A stretch of 64,000 nucleotides of DNA from NCBI GenBank assembly GCA_029961685.1, contig JARWKL010000008.1, forward strand, positions 10,883,981 through 10,947,980. Direction: 5' to 3'. Source of the stretch: Aristolochia californica. Taxonomy: Eukaryota > Streptophyta > Magnoliopsida > Piperales > Aristolochiaceae. The notes beneath the pieces are model-generated. The model was not told where the DNA came from. It made no database searches and saw only the letters and a list, made by a program, of their open reading frames with translations. Every line of letters begins with the position of its first letter. Position 1 is the first letter of the stretch. Of the stretch, positions 38,476-52,200 are shown piece after piece. The translations under genes and the position numbers were made by a program.

Positions 38476-40279
38476 AAATTCCACTAGGTCAACCCTAATA
38501 GCTTGAAATTTTATAAGAAAGAGATTTAAATGTACACATTATTTAAATATGGATATGGTTGCTTGAAACATGAAAAAGATGGAAATGACCAAAGGATCGA
38601 AACCTTTTGAAGATAAGAACAAATGGTCATTAAATTCTCAAGTGAGAGTGCGGGGGGATATTTATCCGCGTCAAACAAGCCATTATTTTTCCCAAGTACA
38701 AAAAGATGACCCAACAATCATAGATGATTTTCAAGTGATTTATCATGCGTAATGGGCTAAATTTTTTTAAGAAATGATATATGGATTGGGAGTCAACATT
38801 CAGTTAAAAATACCCCGCCTCCCCCTTTTCCCGACGATTGCGAAACCCAATATATAAAAACTAGAAGGGGTTTACAATCCCTAAAAATTACAGACACTTT
38901 TTGGAATTATCTCTCTCTACATTTGTGCATTTCCATTTTAGATGTATACTTTTTTCTTAAATCAAAACTTGAGTTTTCACTTTCCCTTCATCTTGTAAAC
39001 AATTTTGATAAAAAGGCAAATAGATCACAACGAAGTGAAAATTTTAGAGTTTATGCATGGAAAAAATTTAAAACAATAACAAATGTAAGTAAAGAAAATT
39101 TATTCACACACCAAAAATGAACACAAAAGTGTTGTTATCCTAGTTTTGGAAAATCTACTAGTTCAATCCTAATAGCTTGGAATTTTATATAAAAGAGATT
39201 TAAATCTACACATGTTTTAAATATGTATATGCATGCTTGAAACATGTTAAAGAGGCAAATGACCAATGGATAAAAAACTTTTGAAGAGAAGAACTAATGC
39301 TCATTAAATTCAAAAGTGAGCGCGCGTTGGAATTTTTACCCGAGTCAAACACCCTATTATTTTGCCCATTTACAAAAAGCTGACCCAACAATCGTACATG
39401 ATTGTAAAGTGATTTATCATGTGTAACGGGCTATATTTTTTTAAGAAATGACTTATGGATTTGGAGTCAACACTTCTTAAAAATCCCCGCCTCCCCCTTT
39501 TGCCGATGATTGTGAAACCCAATACATAAAAACTAGAAAGAGTTTACAATCCCTAAAAATTAAACACACTTTTTGGAATCATCTCTCTCTACATTTTTGC
39601 ATTTCCATTTTAGATGTATACTTTTTTCTTAAATCAAAACTTGATTTTTCACTTTCCCTTCATCTAGTAAACAATTTTGATAAAAAGGCAAATAGATCAC
39701 AATGAAGTGAAAATTTTAGAGTTTATGCATGGAAAATATTTAAAACAATAACAAATGTAAGTAAAGAAAATTTACTCACACACACCACCAATGAACACAA
39801 AACTTTTGTTTTCCAAGATTGGGAAATTCCACTAGGTCAACCCTAGTTGCTTGGAAGTTTATAAGAAAAAGATTTAAATCTAAACATGTTTTAATTATGG
39901 ATATGCATGCTTGAAACATGTTAAGGATGCAAATGACCTATGGATCGAAACCTATTTATGATAATAACAAATGCTCATTAAATTCTCAAGTGAGCGTGTG
40001 GTGGGATATTTACCCGAGTCAAACAAGCCATTATTTTGCCCATTTACAAAAAACTAACCCAACAATCATAGATCTATGATTGTAAAGTGATTTATCATGT
40101 GTATAGGGCTATATTTTTGTAAGAAATGACTAATGGATTTGGAGTCAACAGTCAGTTAAAAATCCCCCGCCTCCCCCTTTTCCTAACGATTGTGAAACCC
40201 AATATATAAAAACAAGAAAGAGTTTAAAATCCCTAAAAATTACAAAAACATTGTGGAATTATCTCTCTCTAAATTTATG

Positions 40280-43200
40280 CATTTCTATTTTAGATGTATA
40301 CATTTTTTTTTAAATCAAAACTTGAGTTTTCACTTTCCTTCGTCTCGTAAACAATTTTGATAAAAAGGCAAATATATCACAACTAAGTGAAAATTTTAGA
40401 GTTTATGCATGGAAAAAATTAAAAAACAATAACAAATGTAAGTAAATAAAATTTATTCACACACTACAAATGAACACAAAAGTTTTGTTAACCAAGTTTG
40501 GGTAATTCAACTAGTTCAACCCTAACTACTTGGAATTTTATAAGAAAGACATTTAAATCTACACATGTTTTAAATATGGATGGGCATACTTGAAACATTT
40601 TAGAGATGCAAATGACCAATGGATCAAAAGCTTTTGAATAGAATAACAAATGCTTATTAAATTCTCAAGTAAGCGTGTTGTGGGATATTTACCCGAGCAA
40701 ACTAGGCATTATTGTGGCCATTTAAAAAAGTTCACCCAACAATCATGGATGATTGTAAAGTGATTTATCGTGCATAACGGGCTATGTTTTTTTAAGAAAT
40801 GACTTATGGATTGGGAGTCAACACTCAGTAAAAATCCCCGCCTCCCCCATTTCCCGACGATTGCGAACCCAATATATAAAACCTAGAAGGAGTTTACAAT
40901 CCCTAAAAATTACGTACAATTTTTGGAATTATCTCTCTATACATTTGTGTATTTCCATTTTAGATGTAATCTTTTTTCTTAAATCAAAACTTGAGTTTTC
41001 ACTTTCCCTTCATCTCGTAAACAATTTTGATAAAAAGGCAAATTGATCACAACGAAGTGAAAATTTTAGAGTTCATGCATTGAAAAATTTTAAAACAATT
41101 ACAAATGTAAGTAAAAAAATTTATTCACACTCCATAAATGAACACAAAATTTTTGTTAACCAAGTTTGGAAATTCCATTAGGTCAACCCTAAAAGCTTGG
41201 AATTTTATAAGAAAGAGATTTAAATCTACACATGTTTTAAATATGGATATACATGCTTGAAACATGTTAAAGATGCAAATGACCTATGGATCGAAACCTT
41301 TTGAAGTTAATAAAAAATGCTCATTAAATTCTCAAGTCAGCGAGCTGTGGAATATTTACCCGAGTCAAACAAGCCATTATTTTTCCCATTCGAAAAAAGT
41401 TCTTTATCATGCGTAACAGGCTATAGTTTTGTAAGAAATGACTTATGGATTGGGAGTGAACACTCTGTTAAAAATTCTGTGCCTACCCCTTTTCCCGACG
41501 ATTGCGAAACCCAGTATACAAAAACTAGAAAGAGTTTACAAGCCCTAAAATTTACAGACACGTTTTTGGAATTATCTCTCTCTACATTTATGCATTTCCA
41601 TTTTAGATGTTTACTTTTTCCTTAAATCAAAAATTGAGTTTTCAATTTCCCTTCGTCTCGTATACAATTTTGAAAAAAAGGCAAATAGATCGCAACGAAG
41701 TGAAAATTTTAGAGTTTACGCGTGGAAAAAGTTTAAAAAATAAAAAATATAAGTAAAGAAAATTGATTCACACACCACAAATGAACACAAAAGTTTTGCT
41801 ATCAAAGTTTGGGAAATTCCACTAGTTCAACCCTAATAGCTTGGAATTTTATAAGAAAGAGATTTAAATCTACACATGTTTTAAATATGGATATGCGTAC
41901 TTGAAACATGTTAAAGATGCAAATGACGTATGGATCAAAAAAATTTGAAGAGAAAAAAAATGCACTTTAAATACTCAAGTGAGCGTGCAGAGGGATATTT
42001 ACCCGAGTCAAACAAACCATTATTTTTACCATTTATAAAAAGTTGACCCAACAATCATGGATGATTGTAAAGTGATTTATCAGACGTAACAGGCTATATT
42101 TTTGGAAGAAATGACTTATGGATTGGGAGTCAACACTCAGATAAAAATCCCCCGCCTCCCCCTTTTCCCAACAATTGCGAAACATAATATATTAAAACAA
42201 GGAGTTTACAATCCCTTAAAATTACAGAAACTTTTTGGAATTATCTCTCTCAAAAATTGTGCATTTCCATTTTAGATGTATTCTTTTTTCTTAAATCAAA
42301 ACTTGATTTTTCACTTTCCCTTCATCTTGTAAACAATTTTGAAAAAAACGCAAATAGATCACTACGAAGTGAAAATTTTTGAGTTCATGCATGGAAAAAT
42401 TTTAAAACAACAACAAATGTACGTAAAGAAAATTTTTTCACACTCCATAAATAAACACAAAAGTTTTGTTATCCACTTTTGGGAAATTCCACTAGTTCAA
42501 CCCTTATAGCTTGGAATTTTATAAGAAAGAGATTTAAATCCACACGTGTTTAAAATGTGGATATACATGCTTGAAACATATTAAAGATGCAAATGACCTA
42601 TGGATAGAAACCTTTTGAGGAGAATAACAAATGCTCATTAAATTCTCAAGTCAACGAGTGGTAGGATATTTACTCGAGTCAAACAAGCCATTATTTTTCC
42701 CATTTACAAAAAGCGGACCCAGCAATCATAGATGATTGTCAAGTGATTTATCATGCGTAATGGGCTATATTTTTATAAGAAAAAAATTATGGGTTGGGAT
42801 TCCACACTCTGTTAAAAATTCCCCACCTCCCCCTTTTCCCGTCGTTTGCAAAACCCGATATATAAAAACTAAAAAGAGTTTACAATCCCTAAAAATTATC
42901 TAAACTTTTTGGAATTATCTCTCTCTACATTTGTGTATTTATATTTTGGATGTATACTTTTTCTTAAATCAAAACTTGAGTTTTCACTTTCCCTTCATCT
43001 CGTAAACAATTTTGATAAAAAGGCAAATAGATCACAACGAAGTGAAAATTTTAGAATTGATGCATAGAAAAAATTTAAAGCAATAACAAATGTAAGTAAT
43101 TAAAATTTATTCACACACCACAATAGAACACAAAAAGATTATTATCCAAGTTTGGGAAATTCCACTAGTTCAACCCTAATAACTCTGAATTTTATTAGAA

Positions 43201-46200
43201 AGAGATTTAAATCTACACATGTTTTAAATATGGATATACATGCTTTAAACATCTTAAAGATACAAATGACCTATGGATCCAAACGTTTTGAAGAGAAAAA
43301 AAAATGCTCATTAAATTCTCAATTGAGCGTGCAGTGGCATATTTACCCAAGTCAAACAAGCCATTATTTTTCCCATTTATGAAAAGCTGCACAAAAATCA
43401 TTGATGATTTTAAAGTGATTTATCATGTGTAACCGCCTATCTTTTTGTAAGAAAACACGTATGGATTTGGAGTCATCGCTCAGTTAAAAATTCCCCGCCT
43501 CCCCCTTTTCCTGACGATTACGAAACCCAATATATAAAAACTGGAAAGAGTTTACAATCCCTAACAATTAGTGACAATTTTTGGAATTATCTCTCCCTAC
43601 ATTTGTGCATTTCCATTTTAGATTTATACTTTTTTCTTAAATCAAAATTTGAGTTTTCACTTTCCTTTCATCTCTTAAACAATTTTGATAAAAAGACAAA
43701 TAGATCACAATGAAGTGAAAATTTTACAGGTTTTGGAAGGAAAAATTTAAAACAATAACAAATGTAAGTAAAGGAAATTTTTAACACACCAAAAACGAAT
43801 AGAAAATCTTTTTGATCGAAGTTTGGGAAATTCCACTAGTTCAACCCTAATAGCTTGCAATTTTATAAGAAAGAGATTTAATTCTACATATGCTTTAAAT
43901 ATGGAAGTGCATGCTTGGAAGAAGTTAAAGATGCAAATGATCTACGGATCGAAACCTTTTGAAAAGAAAAACAAAAGCTCATTAAATTTTCATGTGAGCG
44001 TGCAGTAGAATATTTACCCGAGTCAAACAAGCCATATTTTTCCAGTTTACAAAAACCTCACCCAACAATCATAGATCTATGATTGTAAAGTGTTTTATCA
44101 TGTGTAATCGGAAATATTTTTGTAAAAAATGACTTATGGATTGGGATTCAACACTCAGTTAAAAAATCCCCCGCCTCCCCCTTTTCCCGACGATTGAGAA
44201 ACCCAATATAAAAAAACTAGAAAGAGTTTACAATCCCTAAAAATTATAGACACTTTTTGGAATTATCTCTCTCTACATTTATGCATTTCCATTTTAGATG
44301 TTTACTTTTTCCTTAAATCAAAACTTGGGTTTTCAATTTCCCTTCATCTCATAAACAATTTTGATAAACAGGCAAATAGATCACAACGAAATGAAAATTT
44401 TAGAGTTTTGCATGGAAATGTTTTTTAAAAATAACAAACGTAAGTAAAGAAAATTTATTCACACACCAAAAATGAACACAAAAGTTTTGTTATCCAAGTT
44501 TTGGAAATTCCACTAGTTCAACCCTAACAACTTGGAATTTTATAAGAAAGAGATTTAAATCTACATATGTTTTTAATATGGATATGCATACTTGAAACAT
44601 GTTAAATATGCTAATGACCTATGGAACAAATCCTTTTGAAGAGAATAAGTAATGCTCATTAAATTCTCTAGTGAGTGTGTGGTGGGATATTTACCCGAGT
44701 CAAACAACCCATTATTTTGCCCATTTACAAAAAGTTGACCCAACCATCATGAATGATTATAAAGTGATTTATTATGCATAACGGGCTATTTTTTTTAAGA
44801 AAAGACTTATGGATTGGGAGTCAACACTCTCTTAAAAATCCCCTTCCTCCCCCATTACGGGACGATTTGGAAACCCAATATTTAAAAACTAGAAGGAGTT
44901 TACAATCCCTTAAAATTACAGACACTTTTTGGAATTATATCTCTCTACATTTGTGAATTTCTATTTTAGATGTATACCTTTTTCTTAAATCAAAACTTGA
45001 GTTTTCACTTTCTGTTCATTTCGTCAAAAATTTATATAAAAAGGCAAATAGATCACAACGAAGTGAAAATTTTAGAGTTCATGCATGGAAAAATTTATAA
45101 CAATAACAAATGTAAGTAATTAAAATTTATTCACACTCCATAAATGAACACAAATTTTTTGTTATGCATGTTTTGGAAATTCCACTAGTTCAACCCTAAT
45201 AGCTTGGAATTTTATAAGAAAGAGATTTAAATCTACACATGTTTTAAATATAGAAATGCATTTTTGAAACATGTTAAAGATGAAAATTACCAATGGATAG
45301 AAACCTTTTGAAGAGAATAAATAATGCTCAATAAATTCTCAAGTCAACGAGCGATGGAATATTTACCCAAGTCAACAAGCCATTATTTTGCCCATTTACA
45401 AAAAGCGGAGCCAACAATCATAGATGATTGTCAAGTGATTTATCATGCGTAACGGTATATATTTTTGTAAGAAAAGACTTATGGATTGGGAATCAACACT
45501 TAGTTAAAGTCCCCAGCCTACCCCTTTTCCTGACGATTGCGAAACCCAACAGATAAAAACAAGGAGTTCACAATCTTTAAAAATTACAGACACTTTTTGG
45601 AATTATCTCTCTCTACATTTGTGCATTTAGATTTTATATGTATACTTTTTTCTTAAATCAAAACTTGGGTTTTCACTTTCCCTTCATCTCATAAAAAAAT
45701 TTGATAAAAAGGCAAATAGATCACAACGAAGTGAAAATTGTAGAGTTGATGCATGGAAAAAATTTAAAACAATAAAAAATGTAAGTGAAGAAAAATTTTC
45801 ATACGCCACAAATGAACAAAAAAATTATATTATCCAAGTTTGGGAAATTCCACTAGTTCAACCCTCAAAGCTTGGAATTTTATAGGAAAATGATTTAAAT
45901 ATACACATGTTTTAAATATGGATATACATACTTGAAACAAGTTAAAGATAGGAATGACCTATGGATCCAAACCTTTTGAAGAGAATAACAAATGCTCAAT
46001 AAATTCTCAAATGAGGGAACAGTGGCATATTTACCCGAGTTAAACAAGCCATTATTTTGCCCATTTACAAAAAGCTGACCCAACAATCATAGATGATTCT
46101 AAAGTGATTTATCCTGTGTAACGGGCTATCTTTTTGTAGTAAATGACTTATGGATTGGATGTAATCACTCACTTAAAAATCCCCCACCTCCCCCTTTCCC

Positions 46201-46290
46201 GACGATTGCGAAACCCAATATTTAAAAACTAGAAAGAGTTTACAATCCCTAAAAATTACAGACAATTTTTGGAATTATCTCTCTCTACAT
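40280..46290 (+). repeat. Beta-gamma-beta-gamma-delta-alpha-beta-gamma-delta series
   Basis: By the marks given for the 28.6-kb copy, types around successive landmarks are beta 40614, gamma 41281, beta 41925, gamma 42595, delta 43268, alpha 43939, beta 44616, gamma 45288 and delta 45956. Beta copies have CATACTTGAAAC or CGTACTTGAAAC and AATCATGGATGATTG or ATCATGAATGATTA. Gamma copies have CACACTCCATAAAT and CAAGTCAACGAG or CAAGTCAGCGAG. Delta copies have CAGTGGCATATTTACCC and GGCTATCTTTTTGTA or GCCTATCTTTTTGTA. Matching types in the last two tetramers are 2,685-2,693 bp apart, four monomers. The beta-gamma pair is duplicated once near 40.6-42.6 kb. Confidence 0.65.
41394..41404 (+). other. 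Deletion scar of about 30 bp
   Basis: CCCATTCGAAAAAAGTT joins to CTTTATCATGCG. Missing is GACCCAACAATCATAGATG and the following TGTAAAGTGA, including the whole palindromic element. The interval 41281-41925 is 644 bp. Confidence 0.82.
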
Positions 46291-48867
46291 TTGTGCATTT
46301 CCATTTTAGATGTAAACTTTTTTCTTAAATCAAAGCTTGAGTTTTCACTTTCCGTTCGTCTCGAAAACAATTTTAATAAAAAGGGAAATAGATCACAACG
46401 AAGTAAAAATTTTAGAGTTTTTGCATGGAAAAAATTTAAAACAATAACAAATGTAAGTAAAGAAAACTAATTGACACACCAAAAATGAACTCAAAAGTTT
46501 TTTTATCCAAGTTTGGGAATTTCCACTAGTTAAACCCTAATAGCTTGAAATTTTATAAGAAAGAGATTTAAATCTAGACATGTTTTAAATATGGATTTGC
46601 ATGATTGAGTTCAAGATGTAAATGACCTATGGATCGAAACATTTTGAAGAGAATAACAAATGCTCATTAAATTCTCAAGCGAGCGTGTGGTGGGATATTT
46701 ACCCGAGTCAAACAAGCCACTATTTTCCCATTTACAAAAAGCTGACCCAACAATCATAGATGAATCTAAATTGATTTACCATGCGTAACGAGCTATATTT
46801 TTGTAAGAAATGACTTATGGATTGGGTGTCATCACTCAATTAAAAATCCACCGCCTCCCCCTTTTCCCGACAATTTCGAAACCCAATATTTAAAAATTGG
46901 AAACAGTTTACAATCCCTGAAAATTACATAAATTTTTTGGAATTATCTCTCTCTGCATTTGTGCATTTCCATTTTAGATGTAAAATTTTTTCTTAAATCA
47001 AAACTTGAGTTTTCACTTTCCGTTCATCTTGAAAACAATTTTCATAAAAAGGAAAATAGATCAGAATGAAGTCAAAATTTTAGGGTTTTTGTATGGAAAA
47101 AATTTAAAACAATAACAAATGTAAGTAAAGAAAATTAATTGACACACAAAAAATAAACTCAAAAGTTTTGTTATCCTAGTTTGGGAAATTCCACTAGTTA
47201 AACCCTAATAGCTTGGAATTTTATAAGAAAGAGATTTAAATCTACACATGTTTTAAATATGGATATGCATGCTTGAAAAATGTTAAAGATTTAAATGACC
47301 TATGGATCCAAACCTTTTAAAGATAATAACAAATGCTCATTAAATTATCAAGTGAGCATGCGGTGTGATATTTACCAGAGTCAAACAAGCCATTATTTTG
47401 CCCATTTACAAAAAGTTGATCCAACAATCATAGATCTATGATTCTAAAGTGACTTATCATGCCTAACGTGCTATATATCTGTAAGAAATGACTTCGGGAT
47501 TGGGAGTCAACACTCAGTTAAAAATCCCCCGCCTCCCCCTTTTCCCGAAGATTGCGAAGCCCAATATATAAAAACTAGACAGAGTTTACAATCCTTAAAA
47601 ATTACTGACACTTTTTGGAATCATCTCTCTCTACATTTGTGCATTTCCATTTTAGATGCATACTTTTTTATTAAATCAAAACTTGATTTTTTACTTTCCC
47701 TTCATCTCGTAAAAAATTTTGATAAAAAGGCAAATAGATGACAACAAAGAGAAAATTTTAGAGATGATGCAAGGAAAAAATTTAAAACATTAACAAATGT
47801 AAGTAAAGAAAATTTATTTACACACCACAAATTAGTATAAAAGTTTTGTTATCCAAGTTTGGGAAATTTCACTAGTTCAACCCTAAAAGCTTGGAATTTT
47901 ATAAGAAAGAAATTTAAATCTACACATGTTTTAAATATGGATGTGCATGCTTGAAATATGTTAAAGATGAAAATGACCTACGGATCCAAACCTTTTAAAG
48001 AGCATAACAAATGCTGATTAAATTCTCAAGTGAACGTGGGGTGGGATATTTACTTGAGTCAAACAAGCCATTATTTTGCCCAATTACAAAAGAGCTGACC
48101 CAAGAATCATAGATGATTGTAAAGTGATTTATCATGTGTAACGGGCTATATTTTTGGAAGAAATGACTTATGGAATGGGAGTCAACACTCTGTTAAAAAT
48201 CCGCTGCCTCCCCTTTTCACGACGATTACGAAACCCAATATATAAAAACTAGAAAGAGTTTACAATCCTTAAAAATTGCTGACACTTTTTTGGAATTATC
48301 TCTCTCTACATTTGTGCATTTCCATTTTAGATGCATACTTTTTCCTTAAATCAAAACTTGAGTTTTCACTTTCCCTTCATCTCGTAAACAATTTTGAAAA
48401 AAAAGGCAAATAGATCACAACGAAGTAAAACTTTAAGAGTTTATGCATGGAAAAAATTTAAAACAATAAAAAATATTAGTAAAGAAAATTTATTCACACA
48501 CCACAAATGAGCACAAAATTTTTGTTATCCTAGTTTGGGAAATTCCACAAGTTCAAAGCTAATAGCTTGGAATTTTTTAGAAAGAGATTTAAATCTACAT
48601 ATGTTTTAAATATGGATATGCATGCTTGAAACATGTTAAAGATGCAAATGACCTACGGATTGAAACCTTTTGAAGAGAATAAAAAATGCTCATTAAATTC
48701 TCAAGAGAGCGTGCGGTGGGATATTTACACGAGTTAAAGAAGCCATTATTTTGCCTATTTACAAAATGCTGACCCAACAATTATAGATAATTGTAAAGTG
48801 ATTTATCAAGTGTAGCGGGCTATATTTTTGTAAGAAATGACTTATGGATGGGGAGTCAAGACTAAGT

Positions 48868-48882
48868 TAGAAATCCCAATTC
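48868..48882 (+). other. Deletion scar of about 34 bp removing the C-rich tract
   Basis: GTTAGAAATCCC joins to AATTCATAAAAACTGG. The tract CCGCCTCCCCCTTTT and the CCCGACGATTGCGAAA segment are gone. CCC occurs at both parental ends. The interval 48650-49275 is 625 bp because this copy has a second 14-bp loss near 49,160. Confidence 0.84.
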
Positions 48883-49154
48883 ATAAAAACTGGAAAGAGT
48901 TTAGAATCCCTAAAAATTACAGACACTTTTTGGAATTATCTCTCTCTACATTTGCGTATTTCCATTTTAGAAGCATACATTTTTAATAAATGAAAACTTG
49001 AGTTTTCATTTTCATTCATCTCATAAACAATTTTGATAAAAAGGCAAAACGATCACAACAAAATGAAAATTTTAGAGTTGATGCGTGGAAAAAATATAAA
49101 ACAATAACAAATGTAAGTAAAGAAAATTTATTTACACACCACAAATGAGCACAA

Positions 49155-49166
49155 AAGTTTTGGAAA
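49155..49166 (+). other. 14-bp deletion between short direct repeats
   Basis: AAAAGTTTTG joins to GAAATTCC, dropping TTATCCAAGTTTGG. The usual sequence has GTTTTG and GTTTGG about 14 bp apart, so slippage between them would produce this. The same deletion occurs at 55,206-55,214. Confidence 0.82.
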
Positions 49167-49274
49167 TTCCACTAGTTCAACCCTAAGAGTGTGGAATTTT
49201 ATAAGATAGAAATTTAAATCTACACATGTTGTAAATATGGATATGCATGCTTGAAACATGTTAAAGATGAAAAT

Positions 49275-52200
49275 GACCTATGGATCGAAACCTTTTGAAG
49301 AGAAGGACAAATGCTCATTAAATTCTCAAGTGAGCATGCGGTGGGATATTTACCCGACCCAAACAAACCATTATTTTGCCCATTTACAAAAAGATGACCC
49401 AACAATCATAGATGCATGTTAAGTGATTTATCATGCATAACGGGCAATATTTTTGTAAGAAATGACTGATGGATTGGGAGTTAACACTGAGTTAAAAATT
49501 CCCCACCTCCCCAATTTCCCGACGATTGTGAAACCCAATATATAAAAACTAGAAAGAGTTTACAATCCCTAAAAATTACAGACATTTTTTTGAATTATCT
49601 CTCTCTACATTTGTGCATTTCCTTTTAGATGTATACTTTTTTTCTTAAATCAAAACTTTAGTTTTCACTTTCCCTCCATCTCGTAAACAATTTTGATAAA
49701 AAGGCAAACAGATCACAACGAAGTGAAAATTTTAGAGTTGATGCTTGGAAAAAATTTAATACAATAACAAATGTATGTAAAGAATATTTAATCACAAACC
49801 CCAAATGAGCACAAAACTTTTCTTATCCAATTTTGGAAAATTCCACTAGTTCAACCCAAATGGCTTGGAATTTTATAAGAAAGGTATTTAAATCTACTCA
49901 TGTTTTAAATATAGATATGCATGCTTGAAATATGTTAAAGAAACAAATGACCTACGAATTGAAACCTTTTAAAGAGAATACCAAATGCTCATTAAATTCT
50001 CAAGTGAGCGTGAGGTGGGATATTTACCCGAGTCAAACAAGCCATTATTTTGCCCATTTACAAAAAGTTGACCCAACAATCATAGATCTATGATTGTAAA
50101 TTGATTTATCATGGCTAAAAGGCTATATATTTGTAAGAAATTACTTAAGGATTGAGAGTCAACACTCACTTAAAAATCCCTCGCCTCCCCTTTTTCCTGA
50201 CGATTGCGTAACGCAATATATAAAAACTAGAAAGAATTTACAATCGCTAAAAAATATAGACACTTTTTGGAATTATCTCTCCCTACATTTGTGCATTTCC
50301 TTTTTAAATGTATACTTTTTCTTAAATCAAAACTTGAGTTTTCACTTTCCCTTCATCTCAAAAACAATTTTCATAAAAGGGCAAAGAGATCAGAATGAAG
50401 TGAACAATTTTAGAGTTAAAGCATGGAAAAAATTTAGAACAATAACAAATTTAAGTAAAGAAAATTTATTCACACACCAAAATTGAGCACAAAATTTTTG
50501 TTATTGAAGTTTGGGAAATTCTACTAGTTGAACCCTAAAAGCTTGGAATATTATAAGAAAGATATTTAAATCTACACATGTTTTAAATATGGATATGCAT
50601 GCTTGAAATATGGTACGGATACAAATTACCTACGGATCCAAACCTTTTAAAGAGAATACCAAATGCTCATTAAATTCTCAAGTGAGCGTGGGGTGGGATA
50701 TTTACTCGAGTCAAACAAGCCATTATTTTGCCCATTTACAAAAAGCTGACCCAAGAATCATAGATGATTGTAAAGTGATTTATCATGCGTATTGGGCTAT
50801 ATTTTTGTAAGAAATGACTTTTGGATTGGGAGTCAACATTCAGTTAAAAATCCCCCGCCTCCTCCTTTCCCAACGATTGAAAAACCCAATATTAAAAACT
50901 AGAAAGATTTTACAATCCCTAAAAATTACATACATTTTTTTGAATTATCTCTCTCTACATTTGTGCATTTTCATTTTAGATGTATACTTTTTTCTTAAAT
51001 CAAAATTTTAGTTTTCACTTTCCCTTCATCTCGTAAACAATTTTGATAAAAAGGCGAACAGATAACAACGAAGTAAAAACTTTAGAGTTGATGCTTGGAA
51101 AAAATTTAATACAATAACAAATGTAAGTAAAGAAAATTTAATCACACACCACAAATGAGAAAAAAAAAATTATTATCCAAGTTTGGGAAATTCCACTAGT
51201 TCAACCCTAATGGCTTGGTATTTTATAAGAAAGGTATTTAAATCTACACATGTTTTAAATATGGATATGCATGCTTGAAACATGTTAAAGATGCAAATGA
51301 CCTATGGATCCAAATCTTTTAATGTGAATAAAAAATGCTCATTAAATTCTCAAGTGAGCGTGTGGTGGGATATTTACCCAAGTCAAACAAGCCATTATTT
51401 TGCCAATTTACAAAAACTTGACCCAGAAATCATAGATCTATGATTGTAAAGTTATTTATCATGCCTAACGGGCTATATATCTGTAAGAAATGACTTATGG
51501 ATTGGGAGTCAACACTCAGTTAAAAATCCCCCACCTCCCCTTTTTCCCGACGATTGCAAAACGCAATATATAAAAACTAGAAAGAGTTTAAAATCCCTAA
51601 AAATTATAGACACTTTTTGGAATTATCTCTCCCTACATTTGTGCTTTTCCATTTTAAATTTATACTTTTTTCTTAAATCAAAACTTGAGTTTTCACTTTC
51701 CCTTCATCTCATAAACAATTTTGATAAAAGGCAAAGAGATCACAACGAAGTGAACATTTTAGAGTTCAAGCATGGAGAAAATTTAAAACAATAAAAATGC
51801 AAGTAAAGAAAATTTATTCACACACCAAAAATGAGCACAAAAGTTTTGTTATCCAAGTTTGGGAAATTTAACTAGTTCAACCCTAAAAGCTTGGAGTTTT
51901 ATAAGAAAGAGATTTAAATCTACACATGTTTTAAATATGGATATGCATGCTTGAAATATGTTAAAGAAACAAATGACCTATGGATCCAAACCTTTTAAAG
52001 AGAATACCAAATGCTCATTAAATTCTCAAGTGAGCGTGGGGTGGGATATTTACACGAGTCAAACAAGCCATTATTTTGCCCATTTACAAAAATTTGACCC
52101 AAGAATCATAGGTGATTGTAAAGTGATTTATCATGCGTAACGGGCTATATTTTTTTAAGAAATGACTTATGGATTGGGAGTCAACACTCAGTTAAAAATC

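Larger units (their letters stand above)
26054..47160 (+). repeat. Subfamily block defined by GAACAC instead of GAGCAC
   Basis: The last left-hand GAGCAC is at 25381-25386. The next copy, at 26054-26059, reads GAACAC, and almost every copy up to about 47,160 reads GAACAC, GAACTC, GAACAA or AAACTC. The copy near 47,830 is divergent (ATTAGTATAAAAG). GAGCAC returns at 48509-48514 and holds to the end, apart from a GAATAC near 61,850. About 31 consecutive copies therefore share a diagnostic G-to-A change. This is expected if this stretch was amplified from one ancestor separately from its flanks (inference). Confidence 0.85.
35226..48649 (+). repeat. Central subfamily, second part, and transition to the right block
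   Basis: Landmarks are at 35903, 36580, 37254, 37928, 38587, 39261, 39935, 40614, 41281, 41925, 42595, 43268, 43939, 44616, 45288, 45956, 46624, 47297, 47975 and 48650; some read TACCT, GATCT or GACGT. Lengths are 677, 677, 674, 674, 659, 674, 674, 679, 667, 644, 670, 673, 671, 677, 672, 668, 668, 673, 678 and 675 bp. The 659-bp unit has lost about 15 bp near 38260, where CTCTCTCGACATTTTAG lacks GTGCATTTCC. No gene-like feature is seen. Confidence 0.92.

Noticed and set aside
47820..47850. ATTAGTATAAAAG copy as a third subfamily
   Set aside because: It is a single divergent copy at the block border. One copy is not enough to define a subfamily.
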